Shown: positions 13,013 to 25,125 of the stretch, piece after piece
How positions within the stretch are numbered: the stretch's first letter is position 1
How the letters are laid out: the number at the start of each line of letters is the position of its first letter
From: Artemia franciscana
Lineage: Eukaryota; Arthropoda; Branchiopoda; Anostraca; Artemiidae
Assembly: GCF_032884065.1 (NCBI RefSeq)
Contig: NC_088873.1
Span: 30,028,716-30,092,715 of the forward strand
DNA: 64,000 nt
Direction: 5' to 3'
Notes under the pieces: model-generated
What the model was told of the DNA's origin: nothing
The model's input: only the letters and a program-made list of their open reading frames with translations
Database searches by the model: none
Translations under genes and position numbers: made by a program

Positions 13013-13377
13013 GTAAGATTACTGAGAATTAGATGAGCCTACTATTTTACAATAATAACAGCTAACGCTTCTTCCTTGTGGATGAGGTCTACCCTGCCCT
13101 AGTCCCAGTTATAACATAACTTTATCCATCTTCGAACTCCGGCAATGAGAAATAGTGTTTTCCATGTAACTTGAGAGTGCAAGATGAAATACGTCATTAG
13201 TACAAGACTGATTTATCCTTTGAACTACAAGGCTCTATGACAAGGAGTCCATTTTTATAGAAATATGTGAATAACAGGCAGTTGCAAAAAATTTATTTCG
13301 GGGAGAGGTTGAGTTCGCAAAACAGCAAAACTGGCAAAATTCAAGGTGTCAAAGAAAACGACGGAAACATTCAACGG

Positions 13378-16300
13378 GTCTACTACTACTACTACTACTA
13401 CTGCTACTAATACTAACTCACTTCAGAACCAAACCGCCTGAGACCAACAAAGCTACGCACGCTCTTCCCTCATCACAGTCTATTCAAAGCCTCCCTCTTT
13501 ACACCCTCTCAAGAAGTTCATTTCCCTAAAATCTTTCCTACGACATCTTCCCACACCATTTGGAGACGACCTGCTTTAGGTTTGGCCTTGGACGGTTGGT
13601 CAAAAAGGACAATCTTTGGCAATCTGTCATTCTTGATCAGCAGATCGTGGCTTAGCAATCTCTCTCTCACATTATAGTCCCATAAAGCGGAATTGAACCA
13701 CATTTTTGGTACCGCTTTCTGTTTGAGACGCGGTCAGACTTTCGGGTGCTCAAAACAATCCGTAGGCAACTTTTCTGGAAAACATCTAGAAAATCTTCCT
13801 GTTTTTTGGAGCACCTAAGCTTCAGAACCATACTTGACCACTGTCATCATTGTAGCTTCCAATATTTAAGTCTTGGTTTGCAGACTTATCTTCCTATTCT
13901 TAGAAAAATTTGTCAACTGTAAAAAAAACCGGGACCTCTGCTATTCTACTTTTAACATATTCACTGCACTCACTGTCTTTACTAATAATACTACATAAGT
14001 AACTGAAGCTGTCCTATTATTGAATCTGGATCTTTTCATTACCCAACATCACCTCTATCCCTTCACTTATTAATAGTTTTAGCAACTTAGCCTCCTCAAC
14101 ATTAATTTTCAAACCTGTTCTTACACCCTAAACTCGCAAAACCTCTAAAAGTTCATTCGTTTTGCTAATATTTTCATCTAAGATGCCTAAATCATCAATA
14201 TAATCTAAATCTAGGAGACTTTCAGTTACCCGCTTGATTCCGTGCTCTCCCATTGCCTTTGACTCAGTCCATCAAAATGGTCCAAATAAATGGGAATAGA
14301 ATGCAACCCTGCTTAGCTCCTGACTGAATACGAAACCAGCTACCAACATTTCCAGCTACCAACTCCTTTCCTGCCTTAACCACAGCAATATTATTCTCGT
14401 ACATAGCACTGATCACTTTAATGTATCTATCTGGTACACCATACAAGGATAGGAGCTTCCCTTAAGCTCTTCTCTCAGCTGACTCAAATGCTGGCTCATA
14501 ATATATAAAATTGAGGACTAAACGCGTTTGATGACTCAAGCACTTCTGAATTATTAATCTAAGAGTGAAAATTTGGTTGACGCTTCCTCTACCCTTTATA
14601 AAACCACACTGTTCTTTTCTTGAATATTTATCTACAGCATCTCTAAGTCTAAAAAGTATGACAATACTAAGTAATTTACTTCGTACAGAAACCAGGTAAA
14701 CCAATGCCTCTATAATTGTCACAGTCACTCTTATTACCTTTCTTATTAGGGGATTTAATTAGAGTTTTCCTAAAATCGCTAGGTACTTTCCCATTTTCAA
14801 AAATCATATTCATAATCTTCAGTGACTTATCTCTAACTTCACAACTACCATGTTAAAAAAAAAAACTCATTTACCACACAATCAGCATCTCAGACCTTAT
14901 AATTTTGAAACCCTTTTATTACTGTCACTAATTCTTCATCGAGAAATAACTTTTTCTTCGCATCCAAATTAATTTTTTCAATCTTTTATAGATCTTTTCC
15001 GGTAGCTCTATCACGATTTAGCACATTCTCAAAATGTTCTGCCCATCTATGTTTACTCTTTCTATCTCAATTGTGGCCCGCGCCTATCTTTAACTGGGAC
15101 AAGACCAGGACCAGATTAGGACAAATCAATTTTATCCATGGTCTCTTTTTCATACCTCCTTAATTTACACTTTAATGCCTTCTCCACTTTATTTACATTC
15201 CTCTGATGCTCATATGACCTATCACTCAAATAAATCGCTTACAGGCCCCTCCTCCTCTCTATTAAACACAAAGCATTTTCGCTAATTTTTTTAGTTGCGT
15301 TTCTGGCTATCTTCCCCAAGACACAATCAGCGACTTCACAAATTATTATCCCAAAGTTATTCTATTCATCTTCTACATTGTAAAATTTTGAACTCTCCAG
15401 TTTAGTACTGAACTCTTCCTAAAGAGTTTCTCTCAAATTCTCATCCTGGAGTCTATCAACGTCATAACTTCCCAAAAGGTAGATACCCTTCCTAAATTTC
15501 AGCTTTAAATTTACCATATAGACTACTAGATGGTGATCTTTATTTTTAAGACCAAAAACAGCACTCCTATATACCCAAGTATCTTGTATAGATTCTGCCA
15601 GTCTTCGGTTTACAATAATATCATCAATAAAGTTAGCTATCTTAAAATCACGTGAATACAGCGTTAACTCATGGGCTATTTTATGACCAAGCACTGTATT
15701 CGTTATAACTAGATTTTTAAACCCACAAAATTGCAGCAGTCTGAAACCATTACTGTTTTCTTTCCCTACATCAAATTTACTTAGGCTAGGTTACCATCTA
15801 TTTCAATTTCCACCTGCCTGAGCATTAAAACCTCCGAATAAAAATACAATATTTCTAACTATAACCCTGTCTATATGTTCCTGTAGCTGTGAGTAAAATT
15901 CGTCCTGAGTTACTACTTACTCTATCAGTTGGTTCTATATGGGGATATACTACTATGACTGATGTACTAAAATACATACTAAGTAGTAAATGAGGGCATA
16001 TACTAAAATGAGGGACAATCATTCAATAATCAATACCTTCCTAACGTAAATAAGACTTGGTAGCTTCCTTATTCATCATGACCCTAGTCCCTGCTTATGC
16101 ACCCCATCTTTCATGCCTGAGAAAATGTATTATAAATCACCTAACTTCATGTTTCCTACCCCTGGGACGAGTTTTGAAATTTCTAATAAGTCCAGTTCGA
16201 AGCATTTGAATTTGTCAGTCAAAATGTCGATACGATAGGTGTTTTTTAACGTCGTAACATTCCAAGCTGCAAATGTCATATTTTTTAAATCATTGGAATT
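13378..16300 (-). pseudogene. Nearly full-length, decayed (TAG)n-tailed LINE
   Basis: Read on minus: endonuclease start FAAWNVTTLKNTYRIDILTD (near 16280), endonuclease end NRRLAESIQDTWVYRSAVFG and DHHLVVYMVNLKLK (15500-15620), SYDVDRLQDENLRETL, RT fingers EEQCGF-like KEQCGFIKGRGSVNQIFTLR (14560-14640), SGAKQGCILFPFIW, catalytic box LDYIDDLGIL (near 14190), and a C-terminal segment ending at a (TAG)n tail (13381-13402). Order and spacing are those of one ORF2 of about 950 codons. It carries many stops and frameshifts and is dead. The catalytic YADD is YIDD here. Probably an RTE-like LINE; clade tentative. Confidence 0.88.
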
Positions 16301-16309
16301 ATTATGGCA

Positions 16310-17700
16310 TCAGGAAAAGCAATGGTCTTAGAACCAGCGCAGGACGGGGACTAACACATCTTCTCAAGTGAAATCTAAGCACTTAAGCCTGCTTAGAACC
16401 GGGCAGCAAGAAATCCCCGGCCTTATGCAATCCTGGACCTATCTTGGTCACAATATGGTTTTCCGCACTTGGCAATGCTCTTCTATCAATAAGAGTCGGA
16501 ATACTGCACAGACAATCTCAAGTCTGTTACCTCTGGCTCATTATATATTCATACCTAAAAACATCATGCTAGTAAGGGGGGGGGGGTAACCCATAATAGA
16601 TAACTTAGCTAGGGAGAGGTTTTTCATCCCAAAAAAGCCCACCAAAATAAACCAAACCCAGAAGGAAGAATTATCCGTTCATTAGAATCCAATGCAAATG
16701 ATGTGTCGTTTACTAGGCTATAACTTCCTCGGAGGGCACCATTCCACAAGGTCGCCCTTAAACTAGTCTACTCAGTTCGAATCTCTGCTTTAAGACTATA
16801 AACGGCAGAATACGTAAAGGACAGAGCCATGTCACAACGAGATTTCGTTTCAGCGTGTGCAATTCTAAATGGATTTTTAATATCTTTCTTTTTAAAAGAT
16901 TGTGTCCCTATTTCGCTATTTTGTATTTCGATCTGATTGTGCCATGTGATTAGTTTGCATTGAAATAAAAATTCTTAAACTCTTTGTCTTATCTAATTTG
17001 ATGGGTTGGATAGTTTTTGTGTTTCTGCCTTGGATTGGTTCTAGATAGAACTTAATAGTCCGCTTTTGACTCACCAAAGTAATAAGATCCTGCATCTAAG
17101 GTCTTACTCTTTTTTTTTACTCAGATTTCAGGTTTCTGCTTCATCAAAGTGCTAAGATCTTACAGCACACCTCCAAATAGAACATTGAAGAGAAACTTTG
17201 ACAACAATCTCGTCAAAGTCCTTAGACTACTGGTCGAAGTAAAATAAAGACAAAGGTTCACAAGAACAACGGCGAAAGAAGCAAGTCAGATTCCCCACAT
17301 TTCCGTTAAAAGTTTTTTCTATCAAAAGATATAACATCCTAGTATATTGATTTGGGAAAAAAAGGGCTATGGTATCTTAAATCCTATCAAGCTTGCACAT
17401 ATTGAAACGAGTGAGAGAGGAGAATTGTGACTATAACAAAATATGAGGAAAACATGCAAAATTAAGGCAGATGTTGTTTTTCCTTATAATGATGTTTTGC
17501 GTGATATATATGTCCTAAAGACCGATCACAATTAATATGACAAAAATTAACCTTTATTAAAGGGACCCTATCACGCGGTTAGCCCCCCCCCCCTAAGTGT
17601 AAATAAAATATTTTGATAACGGAGAACGCTCAATTTGGCTATAAATCAGACTAAGGCCTATCCAGTCGAATCAGAATATTGCAGATTTACTACCCTGTTT
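16310..17700. other. No gene seen
   Basis: AT-rich sequence upstream of the decayed LINE; poly-G (16576) and poly-C (17585) runs only. Confidence 0.45.
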
Positions 17701-17772
17701 TATCCCTCTTTTATCCCTGTCACAATGTTTGACGTGTTCCATTTATAGACTTTTCCCTTACAGCTGATTGCA

Positions 17773-17860
17773 CTTCTATATCAAAATCGGCTCTTAATAG
17801 CTGAAACTCGCATAAAATTTTGATGAAATACCGAAAAACTCGATAAGACCTAATGCAATA
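17773..17860 (-). CDS. Possible internal exon, unknown gene
   Basis: Minus-strand frame after the pyrimidine-rich acceptor TTTATTGCATTAG, containing FRYFIKILCEFQLLRADFD and IEVQSA, ending at the consensus donor GCT|GTAAGG. It enters in phase 2 and leaves in phase 0. No homology recognised. It does not splice in phase directly to the 18.8 kb candidate. Confidence 0.25.
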
Positions 17861-18731
17861 AAGATGCAGAAAACTCAAAAGGGAACATAGCATATGTAAT
17901 TCCAAAGCAAAACATCTATAGTGCTAATGTTACAGTCTTAAGGCAAAGACGCAAGTCACTTAAAAGGCGGTTTTATGACAAAGTCAAATATTTCCTGCCT
18001 AGTGTAGTAAATTATTTACCCGTTCTTTTTTTAAATCAACAGCTAAAGGAAAAAGGAAATCTATACAATTCTTTTGTAAAAAAAAAAAACACACACACAA
18101 GTGTAAGGTCTATTCAACTAAACTTATGATTTAGTTTAGCAAAAAGCTTTCTCAAGCGAGGCGCAATAGAAAAAAAAAAGAAAACGTTAATCGAAATTCT
18201 TAGAAACCGAACTTACCAGATCCAGAAAGAGTCTTTGTTTGATGTTAATAATCTTTTTTAGTCTTAAGCAAAAAAGGATTATAATTAATGACATAACCCC
18301 CTTGGGAGAACTAGAGTTTGGAAAACTCCTTTCTTGAAACTAGAAAAGACGAAAAAGAAAATTGAGTATCATTTTCTTGCTAAATTGGAACGAACAAATA
18401 TTTCTGGGCGTTTTACTAATGATCAACTTTCCGAAAAGAAAGCTGCTTAAAATATTTTCTGTTACATGTTCCCAGGCAAGTACACAAAATATTTAGGAAG
18501 GAGAGACAAGTCATGTTCAGTTCCTTATTTTACAACTATTTTCAAGATTCCACTTTGTTTAATTTGATAGGACATAAATACAGGCTTACCAAAAATGGTA
18601 CAAATATAATATATCGCGATACTATTGCATGTGTCAGGATAAGTTATTTTCCTTATGGTACCTTTTTCTATGGTTCGAGCGAAATGTGCAGTCGTAATTT
18701 TTAAAGACTCTGTTAAAATTGAAGCAAACCT

Positions 18732-18785
18732 GAGGATTGTACATTTCCAAGTCAATTTCACTTAAATTAGCCGCGTACATCTTGC
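18732..18785 (-). CDS. Possible exon, unknown gene
   Basis: Minus-strand stretch MYAANLSEIDLEMYNPQ between an acceptor-like TTTGGTATGCAAG and a donor CCTCAG|GTTTGC; the acidic, helical composition differs from flanking DNA. It could be a first coding exon (the Met follows directly) or an internal one. Unsupported otherwise. Confidence 0.22.
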
Positions 18786-19029
18786 ATACCAAACACAACA
18801 GAGTTTGATAGATCAACCGATAATAACTTATTTGCAAGAAAAAATTGTAAAGATTCCCCTAGGGAGGTTTCTTTGTTTCTACTGTGTAAATTCCTTATAC
18901 AGGGATTTGATTTTTCTAAGCAAATCCACTTTAAAAGTGGCTCCTGGTTGAGCCGGGAATAGGAATATGTTACTATTTTCTGACTTCCAATATTGATGTC
19001 GAGCACATCTGAGAATTTAGATTAAATCA

Positions 19030-19345
19030 AAAAAAAAATTTCCATTGAAAGTAAGGAGCAATGTTAAAACTTAAAACCAGTAGAAATTAATCTGTATATA
19101 AGAGAGGCTGCCCCCTCCCCAATACTCCTCTCTTCACACTAAAGTTTTTTTAAACTTTTGAAAAAAAGTTCTGATTCTAATTACATGGCCCGAATCGTTT
19201 TTGAAGAATTGAGACAAAAGGTCGAAATTTAGCGGAAAGAGCTGGTTATTGAGGAGGGGGATTCCCCTCATATACAGACTAATTTCTGTTTGTTTTAAGT
19301 TTGCTCCTTACTTTCAGTAGAATTTTTTTTTTAATTCAATTTCTG
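19030..19345 (+). repeat. Family A tail foldback, diverged solo copy
   Basis: Begins near CCATTGAAAGTAAGGAGCAA and ends AGTTTGCTCCTTACTTTCAG. The arms pair imperfectly (CCTCCCCAATACTCCTCTC against GAGCTGGTTATTGAGGAGG). The rest of the element is absent. Confidence 0.75.
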
Positions 19346-19364
19346 ATCGGTTTTCAAATAAACC

Positions 19365-20065
19365 AAGGAAATCTTCCCCCTCCGTGGAAAATCCCCTCCA
19401 TAGAAAGTTCCACCCAAGCAAAATTCTTCCGCCAGGAAATTACCCCCGGAAAATTCCATCCTCGCTGCGATTTCCTACCAGAAAATTTCTTGCTTACGAT
19501 TTTACCTGAAAATATTCCTTAGCATACTTTCAGTTGAAGAAAGACTTGCTTTTATTTAATTTCTGATCCTTTTTAAAGTTATAGGAGGGTCCCCATGTGT
19601 GGAAAATATTTCCCGGAAATCCCACCCCCAATGGAAAGTTCCTCCCGTAGAATATTTCCCCATGGAGAATTGCTCCTGTTTATAATTCCCCCATGGAGAT
19701 TTTCCCCAGCGGGAAATCCCCTGCCACGTAAAAATCCCCTAGAGAATTTCGACTCCGCTGAAAATTTCCCCCGAACAATTCCCCCAAAGCATCTCCATAT
19801 GCAAAATGGGGCTGTCAACAAGAAGGTAAGACAAAAAAAAAACGAATTATGTATACGAATTCTGACAAATTCCCCCCGTCTAAAATTTCCCATGGAAAGT
19901 TCACCCCCGTAAACTTCCATTCCAACGAAAAATTCTCTCCGTAGAAAATCCATCCCCAGAAAATTTCCCCCCTCTCATAAAAAATATGTCGGTATACTTC
20001 CCTAGATTTTTCTTCTAGAAAAATACTTTCCCTAGCAAAATTTATTTTTCTAGATTTCATTATCA
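19365..20065. repeat. Degenerate short-period repeat rich in GAAAATTCCCCC
   Basis: About 700 bases built from irregular 17-21 base units of the form (G)GAAAATTCCCCCCGTA. It resembles an expansion of the CCATGG/GGAAAATT segment found in the middle of family A. Both strands stay open for about 100 codons through this composition; I do not treat these frames as genes. Confidence 0.7.
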
Positions 20066-20229
20066 AACCAAAACCAGCTGTGTATCTGCTATTGCTTTTT
20101 TAATTGTGATATACCAGAGAATACTACTACTACTACTACTAACAACTCACCCCAACACCATACCAGAGACAATCTAATTTATACTAATTTTGTTGACCTG
20201 TTGCTATTACATGGTGAATATTATCATAC

Positions 20230-20400
20230 TGGACATTTTTAAGAAGCGAGTTTTTTTATCCTTTTTGCTTTTTCCGTTTATTTATACGTTTTTTTTCCGT
20301 AGATAAGGACTCCCGAACGTGAAGCCGAAATATTAGGACTAAAAAGACATATTTGTTAGTTAAAAAGACATTTTTGTTATTTTTCACTGTCTTATTTGAA
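20230..20400 (+). repeat. Family E repeat, second copy
   Basis: Shares CCGTAGATAAGGACTCCCGA, GTGAAGCCGAAATATT and the TTTTTCACTG end with 39085-39300; diverged. No coding potential. Confidence 0.5.
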
Positions 20401-21131
20401 ATCTTATAGGCTATCTGTTTTTCTATATTTTCATTTCGTTTTATTTGTAAATGGAAAGGCAGTGTCGTCTAAGAAATTATTAAAGAAAGATAGCATACCT
20501 TCAATCAGAGGCGTTTCGAAATTCCAAGCATTGGTCATATTTGCATGACCAAATGGAAATCTCTGATGTAATTTTCTTAAAAAAATAAATAAATAAAACT
20601 TACGGTGGAAATAATTTCGAGAATCTGGGAATTTTATCCGATTTTGATGCCGATTCTATAGAATTTCAAATTTTCATGATTCCGAGCATTCGTCCAACCA
20701 TTAGATCGACCCTATCATATTTGTATTACTTCTACAAATTGTGTAGCTTCACATGTTTCATTGAGTTTAGGTTATTTCGAATCATATAATGAAACAACTG
20801 GGGCTTATGGCCATTTCAGCAAAGGCCCCTTAAAGTGTACAGGAGTATATATAACAAGAACGCTAGGTTCGAGAACTATTTGCTTGGCTATCTCTTTCTC
20901 CACTAACCCGATATTGGTTGGTTCAACAATTCGGGATAGACGCAAAGTAGGATTACAGAAAACTGGATAGTCAAGATTGTGGCCGTTTTTGGGGAACAAT
21001 CCCCTTGTTCGTCAAACTTAAGCCCGTATGACTTTTTCTCTTTACACGGTTAAAAATTAACATCAAAATTCAACATTTTGGGATACAAAAAAAATCAAAT
21101 GTCTATGACTGGCCAACTAGAGGCCAGTCAT

Positions 21132-21216
21132 CCGTACAAGAAGCCGTTTTTCCGTTATGTCCGTTTTATTATCCATAAAATGAATTTAAACAAATAGACT
21201 ACGTGTATAATTGCAT
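21132..21216 (+). repeat. 85-bp direct repeat, left copy
   Basis: Begins CCGTACAAGAAGCCG and ends TATAATTGCAT. Matches 23097-23181 with four differences. The two copies bracket the complete family A element; about 228 bases of other sequence lie between this copy and the element head. Confidence 0.88.
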
Positions 21217-21444
21217 AGTCAAGCTGGAATTGCATAGAAAACTAAGATTGCGCCCGTTTTTGGGGGTATTTCCTACCTTTTTCCTAAATAATACGAGTTT
21301 TTTTTCCCGCCCATAACTTTACATAAATAGTTTAAACCTTGAAAAGTTCTACAGATCTAACTCACGATAAAATTAGTCTTGGAAACTACTGACGGGAATA
21401 CGGCTCCTGAAAAAAAAATGACTAGCCTAAGTGGGTTGATCATG

Positions 21445-23096
21445 TCAAACAGTTCGTGGTAACGAACTGTAGCCAGGAGTTTCCCAGCTCAATAGAAACC
21501 AAAACTCTAAAAAACGGAATTTCAATACCAATAGTTACATAAAAAGAATTGTGTTTTTACGCTGATTCTAAATATATAAGTTTCATCAAGTTTAGTTTTA
21601 CCCATCAAAAGTTACGAGCCTGAGAAAATTTGCCTTATTATAGAAAATAGGGGGAAACACCCCCGAATAGTCAAAGTATCAGAGAACCCCACTGTAGTAG
21701 TTTCAAGCTCCTATCTACAAAAATGTAGAATTTTGTGTTTTTTCCCAGAAGACAGATCACGGATGCGTGTTTATTTTGTTTTGTTTTTTTTTCCCAGGGG
21801 TGATCACATCGAATCAGTGGTCCTAGAATGTCACAAGATGGCTCATTCTAACGGAAATTAAAAGTTCTAGTGCCCTTTTTAATGACCAAAAAAATTGGAG
21901 GGCACCTAGGCCCCCTCCCACGCTCATTTTTCCCAAAGTCAACGGATCAAAATTTTGAGATAGCCATTTTGTTCAGCATAGTCGAAAAACCTAATAAATA
22001 TATCTTTAGGGATGACTTAGTCCCCCACAGTCCCCGGGGGAGGGGCTGCAAGCTAAAAATTTTGACCATTGTTTACATATAGTAATGGTTATCGGAACGC
22101 TTTCAGGGGGACTTTTTCACGTTAAAGGGGGGTCGGGGGAGGGGGTTACGTGGGAGGATCTTTCCATGGATAATTTTCTCCATGGAATTTCTATGAAATT
22201 TCTAGGGAAGAAAATTTCTATGAAGGGGCCGGACGATTTTCTAGCATTATTAAAAAAAACTATGAGAAAATAAATAAAAAGTTTTTTTCAGGTGGAAGTA
22301 AGGAGCAGCACTAGAACCTAAAACGAACAGAAATTATTACGTATATAAGGGCGTTTGTCTCCTCCACAATACGTCACTCTTTACGCTGAAGTATTTTTTA
22401 GTAATTTCAACTATTTATTCTACGACCTTTGTAATTCAGGGGTCATTCTTAAAGAATTGGGACCAAATTGAAGCTTTAGTGTAAAGAGCGAGGTATTGAC
22501 GAGGGGGAGAACCCCCTCATATACGTAATAAAAATATACAAATATAGAATTTCGTTACATAAGTTAATTCGTAAGTTACGTATATTTACTACTAATAAAA
22601 ACTTTCGTAAAAAATGTTCTAGTTGCCTTTTTAATTAAACAAAAATACGAGTGCAACTAGGCCTCCTCTCCCACTTCTTTTTCTTATCAAAATCGTCCGG
22701 TCAAAACTATGAGAAAGCCATTTAGCCAAAAAAAAAAAAAAAATAATGTGCAAATTTCATTTTAATTATTCATGTGAGGTGAGCCAAAATCAAAACATGC
22801 ATTAATTAAAAAACGTTCAGAAATTAAACAAAAAGGAGTGACATTAAAACTTATAACGAACAAAAATTATTCCGTATATGAAAGGGGTAGTACCCTCCTC
22901 AACGCCTCACTCTTTAGGCTAAAGTTTTTTATAATTTTAAAAAGTAGAGTAGTGAGAAAGAGTCAAACTTTAGCGTAAAGAGCGAGGCGTTGAGGAGAGG
23001 ACGACCCTTTCATATACGGAATAATTTCTGTTCGTTTTAAGTTTTAATGTCGCTCCTTACTTGCAGTTAAAAAACTTGTTTGTTTTTTTATTTAAT
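21445..23096 (+). repeat. Family A repeat, complete copy (~1.65 kb)
   Basis: Head: TCAAACAGTTCGTGG with a 9-bp stem hairpin (21449-21457 with 21462-21470, loop GGTA). Then a non-coding body with a pyrimidine/purine-rich middle, a central hairpin built on GCTCTTTACGCT-like arms (near 22375-22525), a TTACGTAAGTTAATTCG-type AT-rich segment, and a terminal foldback (about 22835-23060), ending TTTATTTAAT. I see no open frame that repeats between copies, so it is presumably mobilised by another element. Class uncertain: it lacks clear TIRs, and the 3' end does not show a constant Helitron CTRR. Confidence 0.85.
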
Positions 23097-23181
23097 CCGT
23101 ATAAGAAGCCGTTTTTCCGTTATGTCCGTTTTACTATCCATTAAATGAATTTAAACAAATAGATTACGTGTATAATTGCAT
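23097..23181 (+). repeat. 85-bp direct repeat, right copy
   Basis: Starts at the very base after the family A element ends, and matches 21132-21216 except at four positions. Confidence 0.88.
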
Positions 23182-23243
23182 TGTTGACGATTTTTGCCGT
23201 TCTAACCATTGGTCTTATCATGTCTTTCTAGTTTTTTTGGAGG

Positions 23244-23427
23244 CAGTGGTGTCAATTCACGGAAGTTGTGGTTCAGGAGGCAAAATTAATTTTTCAAGAC
23301 CCCGGAGGAGACATTTTTTTTTGTTAATGAAAAAAACCTATTTCAATGAATCAAAGAGCATGCAGGGGAGGCAGAAAAAATATATTGGATGAGGGGGAGC
23401 ACTTGCCCCCATCAACTGACGCCTCTG
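23244..23427. mobile_element. Small inverted-repeat element (MITE, hAT-like ends)
   Basis: Left end CAGTGGTGTCAATTCA, right end (reversed) CAGAGGCGTCAGTTGA: 16-base TIRs with four mismatches around a non-coding 150 bases. The CAGNGGYG start is typical of hAT-type non-autonomous elements. No clear 8-bp target duplication is visible. Confidence 0.55.
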
Positions 23428-23429
23428 TT

Positions 23430-25120
23430 TCAAGAGTTATTTTAACTCAGTATTGGGGACCTCAAACTAGCAATTGTTGTTTGACATTCAACATTTATGT
23501 CAAGGTCACTGCAGCAATGAACAAATTTTATTCTTTGGATCTGTAGCAATAACTTCTAACTCTTTTTCTTTAAAACATATTGCTGCTTTTGAAAATGGAC
23601 AGTTATCAATCTTCTTTTTTTACACTTGAGAAGTTTATATAACAAAAGCTTCAAACAAGCCGACAGAATATCCTACACAAGTTTCAGCTGAGTAGTGGTT
23701 CCCAAGTTTCTGTTTGTCAAAACTTGGAGTTAGATATCCGCCTACTCTTCATTCACAAGTAAATATACTTTCCCTGGGGGAGTTGAATGTTACCATAGAG
23801 ATATCCTTTCGGATCTCAGCATCTTAAATATTTAATGCCAAAAATGCTTACACTGAATCCAAGATGGGAAGAAAAGGAAATTATTTGAAGTAAGTTAGAG
23901 GCTCAAATAAAACAAGATTTCGAGATTAGGGCCAATGTCAAATACTTTGTTTATTTTTAATGATGGAAGGAATTCCACGTTGTATCAATAACTATGATTA
24001 GCGGTGCCTCAAATTTACGAAAATATTAATTGAAAGTGAACCAGTCTCACATAAATAATATTACAATGATAGAGCAACAATTTTATTAAACTATTCAAAA
24101 ATTTCAATAAAATCACAAATCAAAAAGTTTAGTATATTGTATACACAGATTTGTGTGGGAAATAAAAGCCTATCTGCATAACAAATCAACAAGGCCTTTC
24201 TTCCTAAGGAAATTAAGTTGACTAGATAGTCCAATGTCCAACCCAAATGAAAAGAACTAGCTTCTTATTACACTTTTCAAAATAAATATACTAGTACGAG
24301 TTGTACGTACCTCTAAACGCTACCCAAGTCTAAACTTGGGTAGACTCAGTTGAGTCAGTTCTTATTTATAGTAGAAAATAAGACTCAGTTCAAAACACTG
24401 CCTGGGTGTATATGGTTAGTAACATTCTATAATAAATTGACTAGCATATTGATCAGCTGAATAAGGTTTTGTACTAACATTCTTCCAACATTTTTAGTTG
24501 TTATTTCATACTTCATTGTACTGAATGGGTTTGCCCATTTTATTTCCGATGTATTTAGACAACTTTATTATCAACATGCCTGCACACATGGGGGAGCGAA
24601 TGATTTTTTGTTAGAAATGTTTTGGAGGGCCCTCTCCCAGTACCAAAAAAAAACATAACCAAAAAAGGTGGTTTCTTTATATAGGCTATTATATTCCTTT
24701 CAAGGGGAAATTCCGTCAAACTCACCTTCTCCGCAATAACCTACTTCAGCCTACTGTTCTGACACCATTAGTTAACATAATGACCAAAACAAATTGCAAG
24801 TAACAAGAGGAATCAAACACTAATCTAAAATAAAAATGGTTTGAAGCTAAAACACCAAATTGCTCATACGGTTTCTGTTACAATTGAACTGAGTGATCCA
24901 AACAAAAAATATTGCCCTACATTCCCATAATTCAACCCCAAAACAATAATTTTACATTGCGAAGTCGGTTGAATGTCCCAGTCAGTTAATAGTTTGTTGG
25001 GGGGGTTTTAAAGATACTTGGCATATAATCCCCCACTCTCATACTACGCCTTATATCATATCACGGAAATTGAAGTAATACACGGGTAAAAAATAAAGAA
25101 AACGAAATGTTATTTTTTCT
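23430..25120. other. No gene; downstream flank of METTL5
   Basis: AT-rich. Holds a perfect 10-bp hairpin (CTACCCAAGT-CTAA-ACTTGGGTAG, 24320-24343), followed at once by ACTCA-GT-TGAGT. No coding signal. Confidence 0.5.
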
Positions 25121-25125
25121 TTCAG

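Noticed and set aside
19579-19953. Open frames of 105-124 codons on both strands
   Set aside because: They arise from a short-period repeat; both strands are open for compositional reasons.
21445-23096. Family A as a classical Helitron
   Set aside because: It starts TC and has hairpins, but the 3' ends read CTAG in one copy and CCGT or CCAA in others, and no constant A|T target was seen.
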